Notes under the pieces: generated by a model
Told to the model about the DNA's origin: nothing
The model's database searches: none
The model's input: the letters and a program-made list of their open reading frames with translations, nothing else
Made by a program: the position numbers and the translations under genes
NCBI GenBank assembly: GCA_030750765.1
Contig: JASMHM010000001.1
Location: 1-32,540 of the forward strand
DNA: 32,540 nucleotides
From: Candidatus Woesearchaeota archaeon
Lineage (GTDB): Archaea > Nanobdellota > Nanobdellia > Woesearchaeales > ARS49
Reading direction: 5' to 3'
Shown here: positions 7,732-15,653 of the stretch, piece after piece
Layout: every line of letters starts with the position of its first letter
Numbering within the stretch: the stretch's first letter is position 1

Positions 7732-7758
7732 TTTATATAACATTTAGTTATAATATAT
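7732..7758 (+). promoter_or_regulatory. Toxin-antitoxin promoter with overlapping palindrome
   Basis: Two TATA-like elements (tttatataa at 7732-7740 and taatatata at about 7751-7759) precede the antitoxin ATG at 7776; the second is about 22-25 nt away. An inverted repeat TATAAC-N5-GTTATA (7736-7741 and 7747-7752) overlaps both. Antitoxins commonly repress their own operon by binding such sites, so this is a candidate operator. Confidence 0.45.
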
Positions 7759-7775
7759 AACAAATTGTAACAAAA

Positions 7776-8018
7776 ATGGCTCAAGCATTAATAAAACTGG
7801 GAGAAAGAGAGGATCGCGTTTTGACTATTGTGAAAGGTAAGTTTGGATTCAAGAACAAATCAGACGCGGTTAATTTTGTGATAGAAAAATTTGAGGAAGA
7901 ACTGTTAGAACCTGAGCTTAGGCCTGAGTACGCGAAGAAAATCAAAGGAATAATGAAAGAGAAGGGCAAACGATATCGCAGCATAGACGAGTTGAGGAAA
8001 GAGATCGAGCATGCGTGA
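7776..8018 (+). CDS. Antitoxin of a RelBE-like pair (DUF2683-like)
   Basis: 80 residues. The pattern MAQALIKLGEREDRVL-IVK-KFG-KNKSDAVNFVIE (ribbon-helix-helix type N-terminus) followed by EE-LLEPELRPEY resembles the archaeal DUF2683 antitoxin-like family. The first half should bind DNA as a dimer and the C-terminal tail should wrap the toxin. The last 8 nt overlap the toxin gene, the standard antitoxin-first order. A palindrome overlapping the promoter fits autoregulation. The mRNA is probably leaderless, since no Shine-Dalgarno precedes the ATG. The assignment as antitoxin rests on sequence pattern and context. Confidence 0.8.
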   Translation: MAQALIKLGEREDRVLTIVKGKFGFKNKSDAVNFVIEKFEEELLEPELRPEYAKKIKGIMKEKGKRYRSIDELRKEIEHA

Positions 8019-8286
8019 GTTTGAAATAAAGCCTAAACTACGAAAGATTCTTGATAAGCTGCATAAGAAAGATAGAAAGACATACAACGCAGTTATGCAA
8101 AAAATAGAGGAAGTGCTACGGTCGGAAGGCATTGAGCATTACAAGAACCTTAGACATGATATAAAACAGTTCAGCCGCGTTCACATCGGTAGTTTCGTCC
8201 TGGTCTTTTCCTACAACAAGCAAAGTGATTTTGTCATCTTCATTGACTACGACCATCACGACAACATTTACAAAACGGGAAGCTAA
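8011..8286 (+). CDS. RelE/ParE-superfamily toxin
   Basis: 91 residues, the usual size of RelE-fold toxins. The N-terminal half has two helices (LRKILDKLHKKDRKTYNAV---IEEVL), followed by the beta-sheet KNLRHDIKQFSRVHIGSFVLVFSY and a C-terminal FVIFIDYDHHDNIYK that resembles the end of RelE-type mRNA interferases, which cut mRNA on the ribosome. Basic and His residues (R48, H49, R56, H58, H82, H83) are available for catalysis. The start overlaps the antitoxin by 8 nt, with a purine-rich segment (gttgaggaaagaga) upstream for coupled translation. ParE-like gyrase inhibition is less likely but not excluded. Confidence 0.82.
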   Translation: MREFEIKPKLRKILDKLHKKDRKTYNAVMQKIEEVLRSEGIEHYKNLRHDIKQFSRVHIGSFVLVFSYNKQSDFVIFIDYDHHDNIYKTGS

Positions 8287-8301
8287 CAGATCCCTGCCCG
8301 T

Positions 8302-9057
8302 TTATAATTCTTCGTACTTTTCTACGATTTGCCCGATGTTTTCAAGTTTGGTGATGCGTTCGTGTTCCACCGCCTTCCCACCATCTTCGTACACCCAGGA
8401 CGCCGCAGGAATGTAAACAACGCGAAAGCCTGCACTGACCGCAGGCATCACATCACTGTGCAAGGAGTTGCCAACCATCCTAACATTTGCAGGTTCTCGA
8501 TCGTTCAACACGTGCTGGTACATAGGAACGTGCTTGTGGGGAACGATGAGCACTCTAGCATCAGGTACAGGCGTGGTAATATCAGGGACAAACCCGCATT
8601 CGTCGCCAAACCATCTTTCAAGATTAAGAGCGCGTACCTTTTCGGTTTGCACATCCTCATCTCCTTTTGTGAGAATAAGGAGCTCGTCTCCCTTTTCATG
8701 GAGGAAGTCTAGCGTGGATGTTGATCCAGGAACGAGTCCTCTCGCCTTCCATGTTTTAACATCATACGTGCTAAGACCTAGGCCGTACACTGGCTCAGAA
8801 TGGGTCTTTGGGACACCCATCTCATCGCAAAGTTCGCCGTAGACCTGCTGGAGAGCAAGAGGAAATCGGCAACTTCGAAACCCGTGCTGCTTTACAAGCT
8901 CAACATTTCGTTTTTCTACGCGTTCGGCCACGCTAAGTAACGATGGAGCCCGTTCATGGCGCATGTACAAAAAACGTAAGAACTCTGCCTTGACCCGGTT
9001 GTAGTCCACCGCAGTGTCCAAAAGCGTGTCATCCAGGTCAAACATCCATGTTCTCAT
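8302..9057 (-). CDS. HAD-superfamily hydrolase
   Basis: 251 residues with the four HAD motifs: motif I FDLDDT (nucleophile D7, acid D9), motif II ending LILTKGD (T130), a motif III lysine probably K175, and motif IV MVGNSLHSDVMPA (D202). A helical cap domain at about 15-105 places it with C1-cap phosphatases such as phosphoglycolate phosphatase or FMN/pyrimidine phosphatases. The substrate cannot be predicted. It should be cytoplasmic and Mg-dependent. A minus-strand TATA box (ctttttatacg, 9077-9087) lies 25 nt before the ATG, so the transcript is likely leaderless. The gene ends 15 nt from the convergent toxin gene. Confidence 0.85.
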   Translation of the reverse strand: MRTWMFDLDDTLLDTAVDYNRVKAEFLRFLYMRHERAPSLLSVAERVEKRNVELVKQHGFRSCRFPLALQQVYGELCDEMGVPKTHSEPVYGLGLSTYDVKTWKARGLVPGSTSTLDFLHEKGDELLILTKGDEDVQTEKVRALNLERWFGDECGFVPDITTPVPDARVLIVPHKHVPMYQHVLNDREPANVRMVGNSLHSDVMPAVSAGFRVVYIPAASWVYEDGGKAVEHERITKLENIGQIVEKYEEL

Positions 9058-9095
9058 AGACCATTAACCTAAAAGACGTATAAAAAGTTTCACCA

Positions 9096-10046
9096 TTAGT
9101 CGAACAAGTCGAGCTTCGTTGCAGGCTTTCTGACGTCTGCGTTGGTGACGTACCAGGCCCCACCGCTAATGTCCGCACGGTTGGAACAATCCAAGCTACA
9201 TTGAGTGTTACAAAAGTCTATCTTGTTTTCGTTGCAATACTGGTTGCCCAGCACCCATAGTAGGTCATCGAGCAGCGCAGGGTCTAACCCATGGCGCGCG
9301 GTTACTCTTTGGATTTCTAGGCGTATTACTTTTTCGAGGTTTTCTCGACGGTAGACTCCGGGAGGTTCTGTAACGATAGCACCATACCCATGGAATATGC
9401 GAGTTGCGTGCCTATCCACCTTTATAGGGAGGGCATGTGGGTTGTCAACATCAATCCAACCTAGCTTGACATAGTTTTTCACGAGCAGGGCTGCCTTGCC
9501 CCAAGAATAACCATCAAGGCCCCTCGCAACATCAATAATTTCGTTCGGTTTTGTTGTAGTGAATAGTTCTCTTGGATCGCCCACCTCACGTAACTGTTCA
9601 ATGTTCCGCCATAACATCGCGATAGGGCGCCCTATGCCTTCTCTACCCATGTATGTTTCTAGCAACTCCCAAAATGCCTTCTTGTCCTTTCCAAATACGT
9701 CCGTAGCAGTGTGCTCTTGGAACAAGGAGCGCATGCCTGCATACACCACACTACTTGGTCTGCCGCCATCGTACTGTACTGCAAAAAAGATGTGCAGGGC
9801 GCGTTCTAATGAATTCTCTCCAACTCCTTTGGGAGGGATGACTTCTGGGATGTCCAGATGCTCAAACGGCGGCTTTGCCTGATCATGCCAGTCCAGCAGC
9901 AAGCGACAGAGTTTCAACGTTCTTCCCCTGACCACTCTGATGCCTGATGCAGGGAGAACGCTTTTTTCTAGTTCTCTATCCCTAGGTTTTCTTGCAGGTT
10001 TTTCCACCTGTAGGCTAGGCAGCATTTCAAACAAGTGGCCCGTCAT
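9096..10046 (-). CDS. HhH-GPD-like DNA glycosylase-related protein with Cys4 C-terminus
   Basis: 316 residues from the ATG at 10046. The order resembles endonuclease III-type base-excision enzymes: a helical N-terminal part, a helix-hairpin-helix-like segment ARGLDGYSWGKAALLV (174-189), then LPIKVDRHATRIFHGYG, where D211 would be the catalytic aspartate, and a C-terminal cysteine cluster C271-x7-C279-x3-C283-x3-C287 that could hold an iron-sulfur cluster. The spacing differs from the usual C-x6-C-x2-C-x5-C, so this is a divergent family member or only structurally related. The start is ATG rather than an in-frame TTG two codons earlier, because a TATA box (gcataaaagc on the minus strand, 10067-10076) is about 26 nt upstream. 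The substrate lesion is unknown. Confidence 0.6.
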   Translation of the reverse strand: MTGHLFEMLPSLQVEKPARKPRDRELEKSVLPASGIRVVRGRTLKLCRLLLDWHDQAKPPFEHLDIPEVIPPKGVGENSLERALHIFFAVQYDGGRPSSVVYAGMRSLFQEHTATDVFGKDKKAFWELLETYMGREGIGRPIAMLWRNIEQLREVGDPRELFTTTKPNEIIDVARGLDGYSWGKAALLVKNYVKLGWIDVDNPHALPIKVDRHATRIFHGYGAIVTEPPGVYRRENLEKVIRLEIQRVTARHGLDPALLDDLLWVLGNQYCNENKIDFCNTQCSLDCSNRADISGGAWYVTNADVRKPATKLDLFD

Positions 10047-10098
10047 GGTCAAGGATGGCAGTCTTGGCTTTTATGCTTGCGGTTATCAAGAGCAAAGC

Positions 10099-10107
10099 CT
10101 TTAAAAG
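10099..10107 (+). promoter_or_regulatory. TATA box of tRNA-Pro
   Basis: ctttaaaag is centred about 29 nt before the tRNA 5' end, the expected archaeal spacing. Confidence 0.5.
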
Positions 10108-10131
10108 CAACCTACCATCCGTATTCTTAGA

Positions 10132-10205
10132 GGGGCTATAGTGTAGCTTGGCTATCACGCATGGTTTGGGACCACGTAACCCCGGTTCGAATCCGGGTAG
10201 CCCCG
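10132..10205 (+). tRNA. tRNA-Pro (anticodon TGG)
   Basis: The acceptor stem GGGGCTA pairs with TAGCCCC. The T arm is CCCGG-TTCGAAT-CCGGG. The anticodon loop TTTGGGA gives anticodon TGG, for CCN proline codons. The anticodon stem CATGG/CCACG contains one A-C mismatch at the second pair (positions 28 and 42); the other pairs are normal. The D stem has three clear pairs. The discriminator is G. CCA is not encoded and no intron is seen. Confidence 0.93.
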
Positions 10206-10245
10206 TTTACCTAACCTATTTAACCTCTCCACGGCTATCTAAAGC

Positions 10246-10851
10246 ATGAGAAGAACTCGTCTTGGCATCGGTACAGAATGGATTGACCATCATGCAGATT
10301 CCTTTCTAGAGGCGGTTAATTCAACAGGTTGTGACTTCTTGTTTTACACCCAACTACCCGGCGTGGGGATAGTTGGATTTGTGGATGGCAAGGGAAATGT
10401 CCAGTCTCACCAGGCGCCAGACTGTTCTGAACTCGTGCAAAGAATCCACAAAGCAGGCATACCTACATATATAGGAAGAATCCAGCCAAACACAGACGAT
10501 CCAAGTCAGTGCACTAAGCTGTTCGAGCTTTTCGCACGCCCCGTTATCAACCAACCTCAAGAAATGATCAAAGCCGTGGACGACTGGCGTGAGTTAGTTC
10601 TGACCTTGCCAGAATCACGAAACTTCTACTGGGGATCTGGAAGCTTTTTTGGGTTTTACACGGAACAAGCTAGGAAGGACACCCCTCCACGAAGATTCCT
10701 ATGCTCAGGGCATACAGACTATCGTTCGCTCTCAGACGCAATGGCAGATGTTCCCAATCTTAGCGTTGCACCCGTTGATGCGGAGTGGTATAGAGATGCC
10801 TCAACAATGCTCGGCATGCCTATACACCCCCATCCTAGCTCACGTTTATAA
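10246..10851 (+). CDS. Hypothetical protein
   Basis: 201 residues, soluble, with no signal peptide or membrane segment. No family is recognised. The sequence alternates predicted strands (CDFLFYTQLPG-GIVGFV) and helices and is fairly rich in His, Trp and Tyr near both ends, without a clear catalytic signature. A TATA-like box (ctatttaac, about 10215-10223) lies about 26 nt before the ATG, so it is probably leaderless. The next gene follows within 23 nt but also has its own TATA box inside the 3' end of this gene. Confidence 0.72.
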   Translation: MRRTRLGIGTEWIDHHADSFLEAVNSTGCDFLFYTQLPGVGIVGFVDGKGNVQSHQAPDCSELVQRIHKAGIPTYIGRIQPNTDDPSQCTKLFELFARPVINQPQEMIKAVDDWRELVLTLPESRNFYWGSGSFFGFYTEQARKDTPPRRFLCSGHTDYRSLSDAMADVPNLSVAPVDAEWYRDASTMLGMPIHPHPSSRL

Positions 10852-10873
10852 CTGCCTAGGGACTATATAAAGG

Positions 10874-12475
10874 ATGAGTGATGGATATTTTGGTAATGTA
10901 GAGCTGGCACTACAAGTGGCACATGTCGCTCCAGAAAACCGCCTTGTTGACCCCGATTTCGGACAGGGCGTTGGTCCCGTACCCAATCTTGATGCGTACC
11001 CCAAAGACTTCCAAAGACTCATTCGTGGACGATACTCCCACCTTGTAGAACCAGAGGAGGGCCAGATCAAGGTGCTGTACAAGATGGAACGCCTTCCCCG
11101 ACTGACTGATGGAGAACTTTCTGTGTTGGTGCCCAGCACAGAACTTCATGCAGGGAAAAGGTCACTCACGATCCCAGAAACCGAGGTACAAGTCTCCCAC
11201 AAAAGAGAATACCACCCCGCGATTGACCCAGAATTCGATGACGTTGAAGAAGACCCAGACCATCCAGGAGTTGTCAAAAGAATAGGAAATTTTGAGATTC
11301 TCAACAGGTATCTCTCCACAACGTTTAGCACCTTCACCTTCAATATTGCAGAACCCGATAATTGGAATGAGCTCAATGAACGCATAGGAGAATTGAAGGA
11401 AGGCAGTCTTGCGGAGTACATCACCACGCGTGCAGAAGCAGTCCATCGTTTTAGGAATTCGCCCAAACTTGCAGAACGCATAGACAAACTTGATGGAGAG
11501 TTCGACCAAACACACCAGGAACTCATACAATCCTGGAATCTTGCCACGAGAAGCTACCACGTCATCAGAGACAGCACGCTCATCCGCATCCTTTGCGAGT
11601 ACCAAAAGGCCATCGGCAAGGGAGTATATGTCCATCGCTATGAACAAGCACCCTTGATCGCCATAGACGCCTCTGGCAGAATGCTCAACTCCAACCACCC
11701 GAACCCGGACAGGCAGATCATGAAGAGCGACATAGACGACGCCCCCCTTTCACAACATGAAAGGCTCCCGTTTAACCAATCCTTTCAAGATGCAGTGCAA
11801 GCGGGGTTATGGGAGATTCCCGAAAGACGACCGGATTATCTCGTCGAATCATGGAACAAGCTTATCCGAGCGGGACGGCTGGCCAACGACGGATCGAACA
11901 ATGAAACAATAACTGCCTGCCAGACATCCTTAGAAATCATGCTACGAGGAACATTAGCAAGATACGGAGATATGAGTCATGAAGAAGTTCAAAAGAAAGG
12001 ATACAAACTCCAAACCTTGATGCGAAGATGTGAGAGCGTTCTTGCAAGTACGAAGAAAAGGAAGGGTGCAGCCCTCGCAGCTCCCATCTTTACCAAGCTC
12101 ATTAACATCACGAAAAAGGACGCAGTCAGCTTGGTAGACTACAGAAACGCGACCGTTCACGGCAACAGTTGGGGAGATCTGCCAAACTTTCTTGCGAGAT
12201 ACGCAGTCCAGGCGTGCGGTGAGGCAATATGCTACTTGGAAGAAGAGGCCTGGAAGCACGACGAACCCTTAACACTAGCAAGCGACCTGTACCTATGGCT
12301 CTATCCAACGATCCAAAGCACGTTCGGACTCAAAAGCGACATTGACGCAATGAACGGACGGATGGCCGCCAAACTATTGGGCTACATGGGCACTGAAGCA
12401 CTTATCCAACTTCCCGACTCCATGCCTAAGGGATCCTTGTCCCGAGGTCTCGTGACCGAATTCTTACAGTCCTAA
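10874..12475 (+). CDS. Large protein with C-terminal HEPN-like domain
   Basis: 533 residues, soluble. The first 330 residues match no family I know: an acidic beta-rich part (about 60-140) and a helical part (about 160-250). Residues about 340-460 look like a HEPN domain: a helix with ETITACQTSLEIMLRGTL, then VDYRNATVHGNSW with R424-N425-x3-H429, the RNxxxH motif of HEPN ribonucleases. HEPN proteins often act in toxin-antitoxin, phage defence or RNA processing. A nucleotidyltransferase partner, the common companion, is not adjacent. The start has a TATA-like gtttataac (about 10844-10852) 26 nt upstream; a second TATA-like ctatataaa overlaps the start region. The function is open and the HEPN call is from motif and context only. 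Confidence 0.72.
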   Translation: MSDGYFGNVELALQVAHVAPENRLVDPDFGQGVGPVPNLDAYPKDFQRLIRGRYSHLVEPEEGQIKVLYKMERLPRLTDGELSVLVPSTELHAGKRSLTIPETEVQVSHKREYHPAIDPEFDDVEEDPDHPGVVKRIGNFEILNRYLSTTFSTFTFNIAEPDNWNELNERIGELKEGSLAEYITTRAEAVHRFRNSPKLAERIDKLDGEFDQTHQELIQSWNLATRSYHVIRDSTLIRILCEYQKAIGKGVYVHRYEQAPLIAIDASGRMLNSNHPNPDRQIMKSDIDDAPLSQHERLPFNQSFQDAVQAGLWEIPERRPDYLVESWNKLIRAGRLANDGSNNETITACQTSLEIMLRGTLARYGDMSHEEVQKKGYKLQTLMRRCESVLASTKKRKGAALAAPIFTKLINITKKDAVSLVDYRNATVHGNSWGDLPNFLARYAVQACGEAICYLEEEAWKHDEPLTLASDLYLWLYPTIQSTFGLKSDIDAMNGRMAAKLLGYMGTEALIQLPDSMPKGSLSRGLVTEFLQS

Positions 12476-12510
12476 GCAACGCTTAAATACTTGAATTCTC
12501 GACGTAACCC

Positions 12511-13245
12511 ATGTTCCGCGTTAAAGACGTGCCCAACTATTTTGAAAGACTCACCGCGCGTATGAGCCAGATACACACACTCATAGGCCAACTATCCCGA
12601 AGTATGGAGAACGATGAGTTGTGTAGGGATCTGAGGAGAGGGCAGGCACGTCTTAATCTTGCCAAAAACATGCTCAACATCATCACACACACCAAAGGAA
12701 GAACCACGGAGAAGACCTTACGGGAAATAGTACAAGGAGTGGAGGACGGGAGAAAGATTCTACAAGCAAGCAATCCAGTCAACCAACCTGCAGTTTTTGA
12801 GCAACTCGGCCCCATAGACAAAGAGCTTCTGGTAACGCTGGCAGAAGTAACTAGCGATCTTCCTGGTCTTCGAACACAAAAACGTAAAGAAACAGACCAC
12901 GAGTTGCAACGGCAAGTCCGAGAGAACATCATCAACCAGTTCAAAGTATACACTGAAGGGAAAGAAGACCTGCCCAACGTCCCGAAAATCATGGAAACTA
13001 TGGCGTCAGGTCAAGAACTCTTAGAACAAGCCTTCAACGAAGATCCCATCGATGTGGAGACACTCGACGCAAGTATCGATCTCCTCTCCGGTGCACAGAA
13101 GGAACTCCCCACCGTACTCGTAGCAGCACTAGAGAAGGCTAGAGGTACAGATGCCGAGAAAACCATAGCAAAGTTGATAGCATTTGAACTCACAATGCCT
13201 CTGGAGGCACTGAAGGCATTTTCTAAAGAAGCCAAAGCTACATAG
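12511..13245 (+). CDS. Hypothetical all-helical protein
   Basis: 244 residues, almost entirely predicted helix with heptad-like patterns, hydrophilic, with no cysteine-rich, catalytic or membrane features beyond one or two isolated residues. No family is recognised. It could be a scaffold or coiled-coil protein. A TATA-like gcttaaatac (12481-12490) lies about 25 nt before the ATG with no Shine-Dalgarno, so it is probably leaderless and transcribed separately from the HEPN gene 35 nt upstream. Confidence 0.75.
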   Translation: MFRVKDVPNYFERLTARMSQIHTLIGQLSRSMENDELCRDLRRGQARLNLAKNMLNIITHTKGRTTEKTLREIVQGVEDGRKILQASNPVNQPAVFEQLGPIDKELLVTLAEVTSDLPGLRTQKRKETDHELQRQVRENIINQFKVYTEGKEDLPNVPKIMETMASGQELLEQAFNEDPIDVETLDASIDLLSGAQKELPTVLVAALEKARGTDAEKTIAKLIAFELTMPLEALKAFSKEAKAT

Positions 13246-13302
13246 TGACCTTGCTTACCGTCCTGAGCAACCTTTATATATACTGATTCTTCGATTGAGA
13301 AC

Positions 13303-14709
13303 ATGAGCGAAAAGGTAGGCATCACCGCAAAGAAGGAAGGCGACTTTAGCGAGTGGTACACACAAGTGCTACAAAAGGCTGAAATGATCGACTACAGTCC
13401 TGTGAGCGGCTGCTACATCCTACGACCCAACTCGATGTTTATCTGGGAGCAAGTCCAGAAATGGTTTGACAAAGAAATCCAAAAGATCGGCGTAAAAAAT
13501 GCTTACTTCCCCTTGTTCATCCCCGAAAGCTTGCTAAAAAAAGAAGAAAAACATGTTGAGGGCTTTGCACCCGAAGTGGCATGGGTCACCCAAGGAGGAG
13601 ACACAAAACTTCCCGAAAGATTAGCTATAAGACCCACAAGCGAGACCATCATGTGCCACACCTTCTCCAAATGGGTACAATCACACAAAGAACTACCCTT
13701 AAAGATCAACCAATGGTGCAATGTGGTGAGATGGGAGTTCAAACATCCTACCCCCTTCCTACGAAGCAGGGAGTTCTTGTGGCAAGAAGGCCACACCGTA
13801 CACGCTACCAAAGAGAGCGCTGACGAAGAAGTATACCACATCCTAGACTTGTACGAGCAAGTGTTGAAAGATTTGTTCGCCCTACCTTGCTTGAAAGGAA
13901 GAAAGTCAGAGGACGAAAAGTTCGCAGGAGCATTGTACAGCACGAGTTGTGAGGTCTACCTGCCCAATGGCAAGGCAGTCCAAGGCTGCACATCCCACGC
14001 GCTAGGACAAAACTTTTCCAAACCCTTCAACATCCAATTCTTAGACGAAAACGGAGACAATGCTTACGCTTGGCAAAACAGCTGGGGAATCAGCACCAGA
14101 ACCATAGGCATGATGATCATGATGCACGGAGACGATAAAGGGTTGATCATCCCACCAAGAGTGGCGGCAACGCAAGCAGTCATCGTACCCATCCTGTTTG
14201 ATGACACCAGAGAAGCAGTAATGAAGGAAGCAAAAAAACTAGAAGCAGACCTCAACATACGCGTTCACCTGGACGAGAGAGAAGATCACTCCCCTGGATG
14301 GAAGTTCAATGAATGGGAGATGAAAGGAGTACCTATCAGGATAGAAATCGGACCAAAAGACGTGGAGCACAAGCAATGCGTACTAGTAAGAAGAGATTCT
14401 GGAGAAAAACAAAATGTTCCTTTAGATCAAGTCTCTGCAAAAGTAACCCAAGTCCTAGAAAGCATCCAGAATGACATGTACACCAAAGCAGCACACTTCA
14501 TGAAAGAAGCAACTGTCGAAGTGGAAAGCCTGAAGCAATTCCCAGAAAGCAAACTAGCACACGCGCTATGGTGTGAGGAAGCAGCATGCCATGAACAAAT
14601 TAAAGAAAAGTTCAACGCCAAATGCCTCACCATGGAAGAAGGTACAGGAAAATGTTTCATGTGCGGCAAGCCCGCAAAAGGTAAAGCGTACTTCGCTAAA
14701 AGCTATTAA
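13303..14709 (+). CDS. proS: Prolyl-tRNA synthetase (archaeal/eukaryal type)
   Basis: 468 residues. It charges tRNA-Pro with proline in the cytoplasm. The class II core is complete: motif 1 region YFPLFIP (68-74), the RPTSE loop (110-114), motif 2 VVRWEFKHPTPFLRSREF (141-158) and motif 3 WGISTRTIGMMIMMHGDDKG (261-280). It lacks the bacterial editing insertion and has the C-terminal zinc-binding extension of the archaeal type (C424, C429, C451, C454), ending in the characteristic tyrosine (Y468). A tRNA-Pro gene lies 3 kb upstream. A TATA box (cctttatatatac, about 13271-13283) is 26-27 nt before the ATG, so the mRNA is leaderless. The last 4 nt overlap the convergent MscS gene. Confidence 0.96.
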   Translation: MSEKVGITAKKEGDFSEWYTQVLQKAEMIDYSPVSGCYILRPNSMFIWEQVQKWFDKEIQKIGVKNAYFPLFIPESLLKKEEKHVEGFAPEVAWVTQGGDTKLPERLAIRPTSETIMCHTFSKWVQSHKELPLKINQWCNVVRWEFKHPTPFLRSREFLWQEGHTVHATKESADEEVYHILDLYEQVLKDLFALPCLKGRKSEDEKFAGALYSTSCEVYLPNGKAVQGCTSHALGQNFSKPFNIQFLDENGDNAYAWQNSWGISTRTIGMMIMMHGDDKGLIIPPRVAATQAVIVPILFDDTREAVMKEAKKLEADLNIRVHLDEREDHSPGWKFNEWEMKGVPIRIEIGPKDVEHKQCVLVRRDSGEKQNVPLDQVSAKVTQVLESIQNDMYTKAAHFMKEATVEVESLKQFPESKLAHALWCEEAACHEQIKEKFNAKCLTMEEGTGKCFMCGKPAKGKAYFAKSY

Positions 14710-15566
14710 CGCTTGAACATCTTTGGATCTTTCAACACTATCTCCGTGTGTGGGTAGGCGAAACTAACGTTCTTGCTCTTTCCCACCAGCGCGTAAATCT
14801 CCTTCGTGATTACGGTCTCGACATGTTGGATGTTGCGAGCGGGCACCCAATACCGAACGTGCACGCTGATACCACTAGGGCGGAACTTACACTCCACCTT
14901 GGGCTCTTCGTTTACTGCCTCGCTAAACGCCTTCGCATGTTTCTTTGCTGCAGTAAGAGCAAGCTTCATGGCTTGGTCCAGATCACTCTCATACGTGGTA
15001 TCAAAGGCAACCTCATCACGAACGAACTCATCCTGCAACGTATAGTTGATGATGTTCTGTTCAAACATGATAGAGTTGGGAATCAAGATGATTCTTCCGG
15101 AGTTTTCCTCACCAGGAACAATACCCCCCACTTCTTTAAGATACAAGTGAGTCAGCGTAATGTCGGCAACATCTCCACGAACCTCGCCAACGATGATACG
15201 GTCACCAATCTCAAACGGACGCTTCACCACCAACATGATCCAGGCAGCAATACCCGTGATGGGCTTTTGTAGCGCCCAACCTAGCGCAGCAGACAGTAAA
15301 CCTAAGCTTAGTCCGATACCTGTGAAACTTCCCGTGTAAGAAAATATACCGAACAGGGCCAACACCACCAAGAGCACATACTTCAACAATCGAGAAAAGA
15401 TCTCCACGTTGGACTTCTGCTTTTTGGTAGTAGCACGCTTCAACAACTCTCGTTCTGCAAAGCGCAAAAGCTTGTCCAGACCCCACCATACCAAGATGAT
15501 GATGATCAAAGTTCTCAGTATCGGTAGAGACCCTTTGATTTGATCCAGAAATGCATACATCTCCAT
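14706..15566 (-). CDS. mscS: MscS-family mechanosensitive channel
   Basis: 286 residues, the size of small-conductance MscS channels that release osmolytes during hypo-osmotic shock. Transmembrane segments at about 16-30 and 60-80 precede the pore helix TM3 (84-115), which has the alternating Gly/Ala pattern GLSLGLLSAALGWALQKPI. The beta domain starts at RPFEIGDRIIVG (116-127) and includes IPNS, and the C-terminal alpha/beta domain follows. The protein should be a heptamer in the cytoplasmic membrane. A minus-strand TATA box (tatttatatagg, about 15585-15596) sits 25 nt upstream of the ATG; M3 is an alternative start. The gene overlaps proS by 4 nt at the 3' ends. Confidence 0.92.
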   Translation of the reverse strand: MEMYAFLDQIKGSLPILRTLIIIILVWWGLDKLLRFAERELLKRATTKKQKSNVEIFSRLLKYVLLVVLALFGIFSYTGSFTGIGLSLGLLSAALGWALQKPITGIAAWIMLVVKRPFEIGDRIIVGEVRGDVADITLTHLYLKEVGGIVPGEENSGRIILIPNSIMFEQNIINYTLQDEFVRDEVAFDTTYESDLDQAMKLALTAAKKHAKAFSEAVNEEPKVECKFRPSGISVHVRYWVPARNIQHVETVITKEIYALVGKSKNVSFAYPHTEIVLKDPKMFKR

Positions 15567-15584
15567 ACGCTTCCCTCAGTCGTG

Positions 15585-15633
15585 CCTATATAAATACGTT
15601 TTGGCTACACCACGTCCATAACGTTTTTATAGG
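15585..15633. promoter_or_regulatory. Divergent promoters of mscS and the PfkB kinase
   Basis: cctatataaata (15585-15596) is the TATA box of mscS on the minus strand. gtttttatagg (15623-15633) is the TATA box of the kinase on the plus strand. Each lies about 25-27 nt before its start codon. Confidence 0.55.
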
Positions 15634-15653
15634 CAAAATTGAGAAAAACATCA

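Noticed and set aside
8286-8300. atccctgcccg after the toxin gene as a second copy of the tRNA-Arg 3' end
   Set aside because: It needs a gap to align with the tRNA end and is weaker than the 7708-7722 match, so it is not supported as an attachment site.
15639-15653. TTG start adding five residues to the PfkB-family kinase
   Set aside because: The ATG at 15654 fits the TATA spacing and the family N-terminus; the TTG would lie too close to the TATA box.
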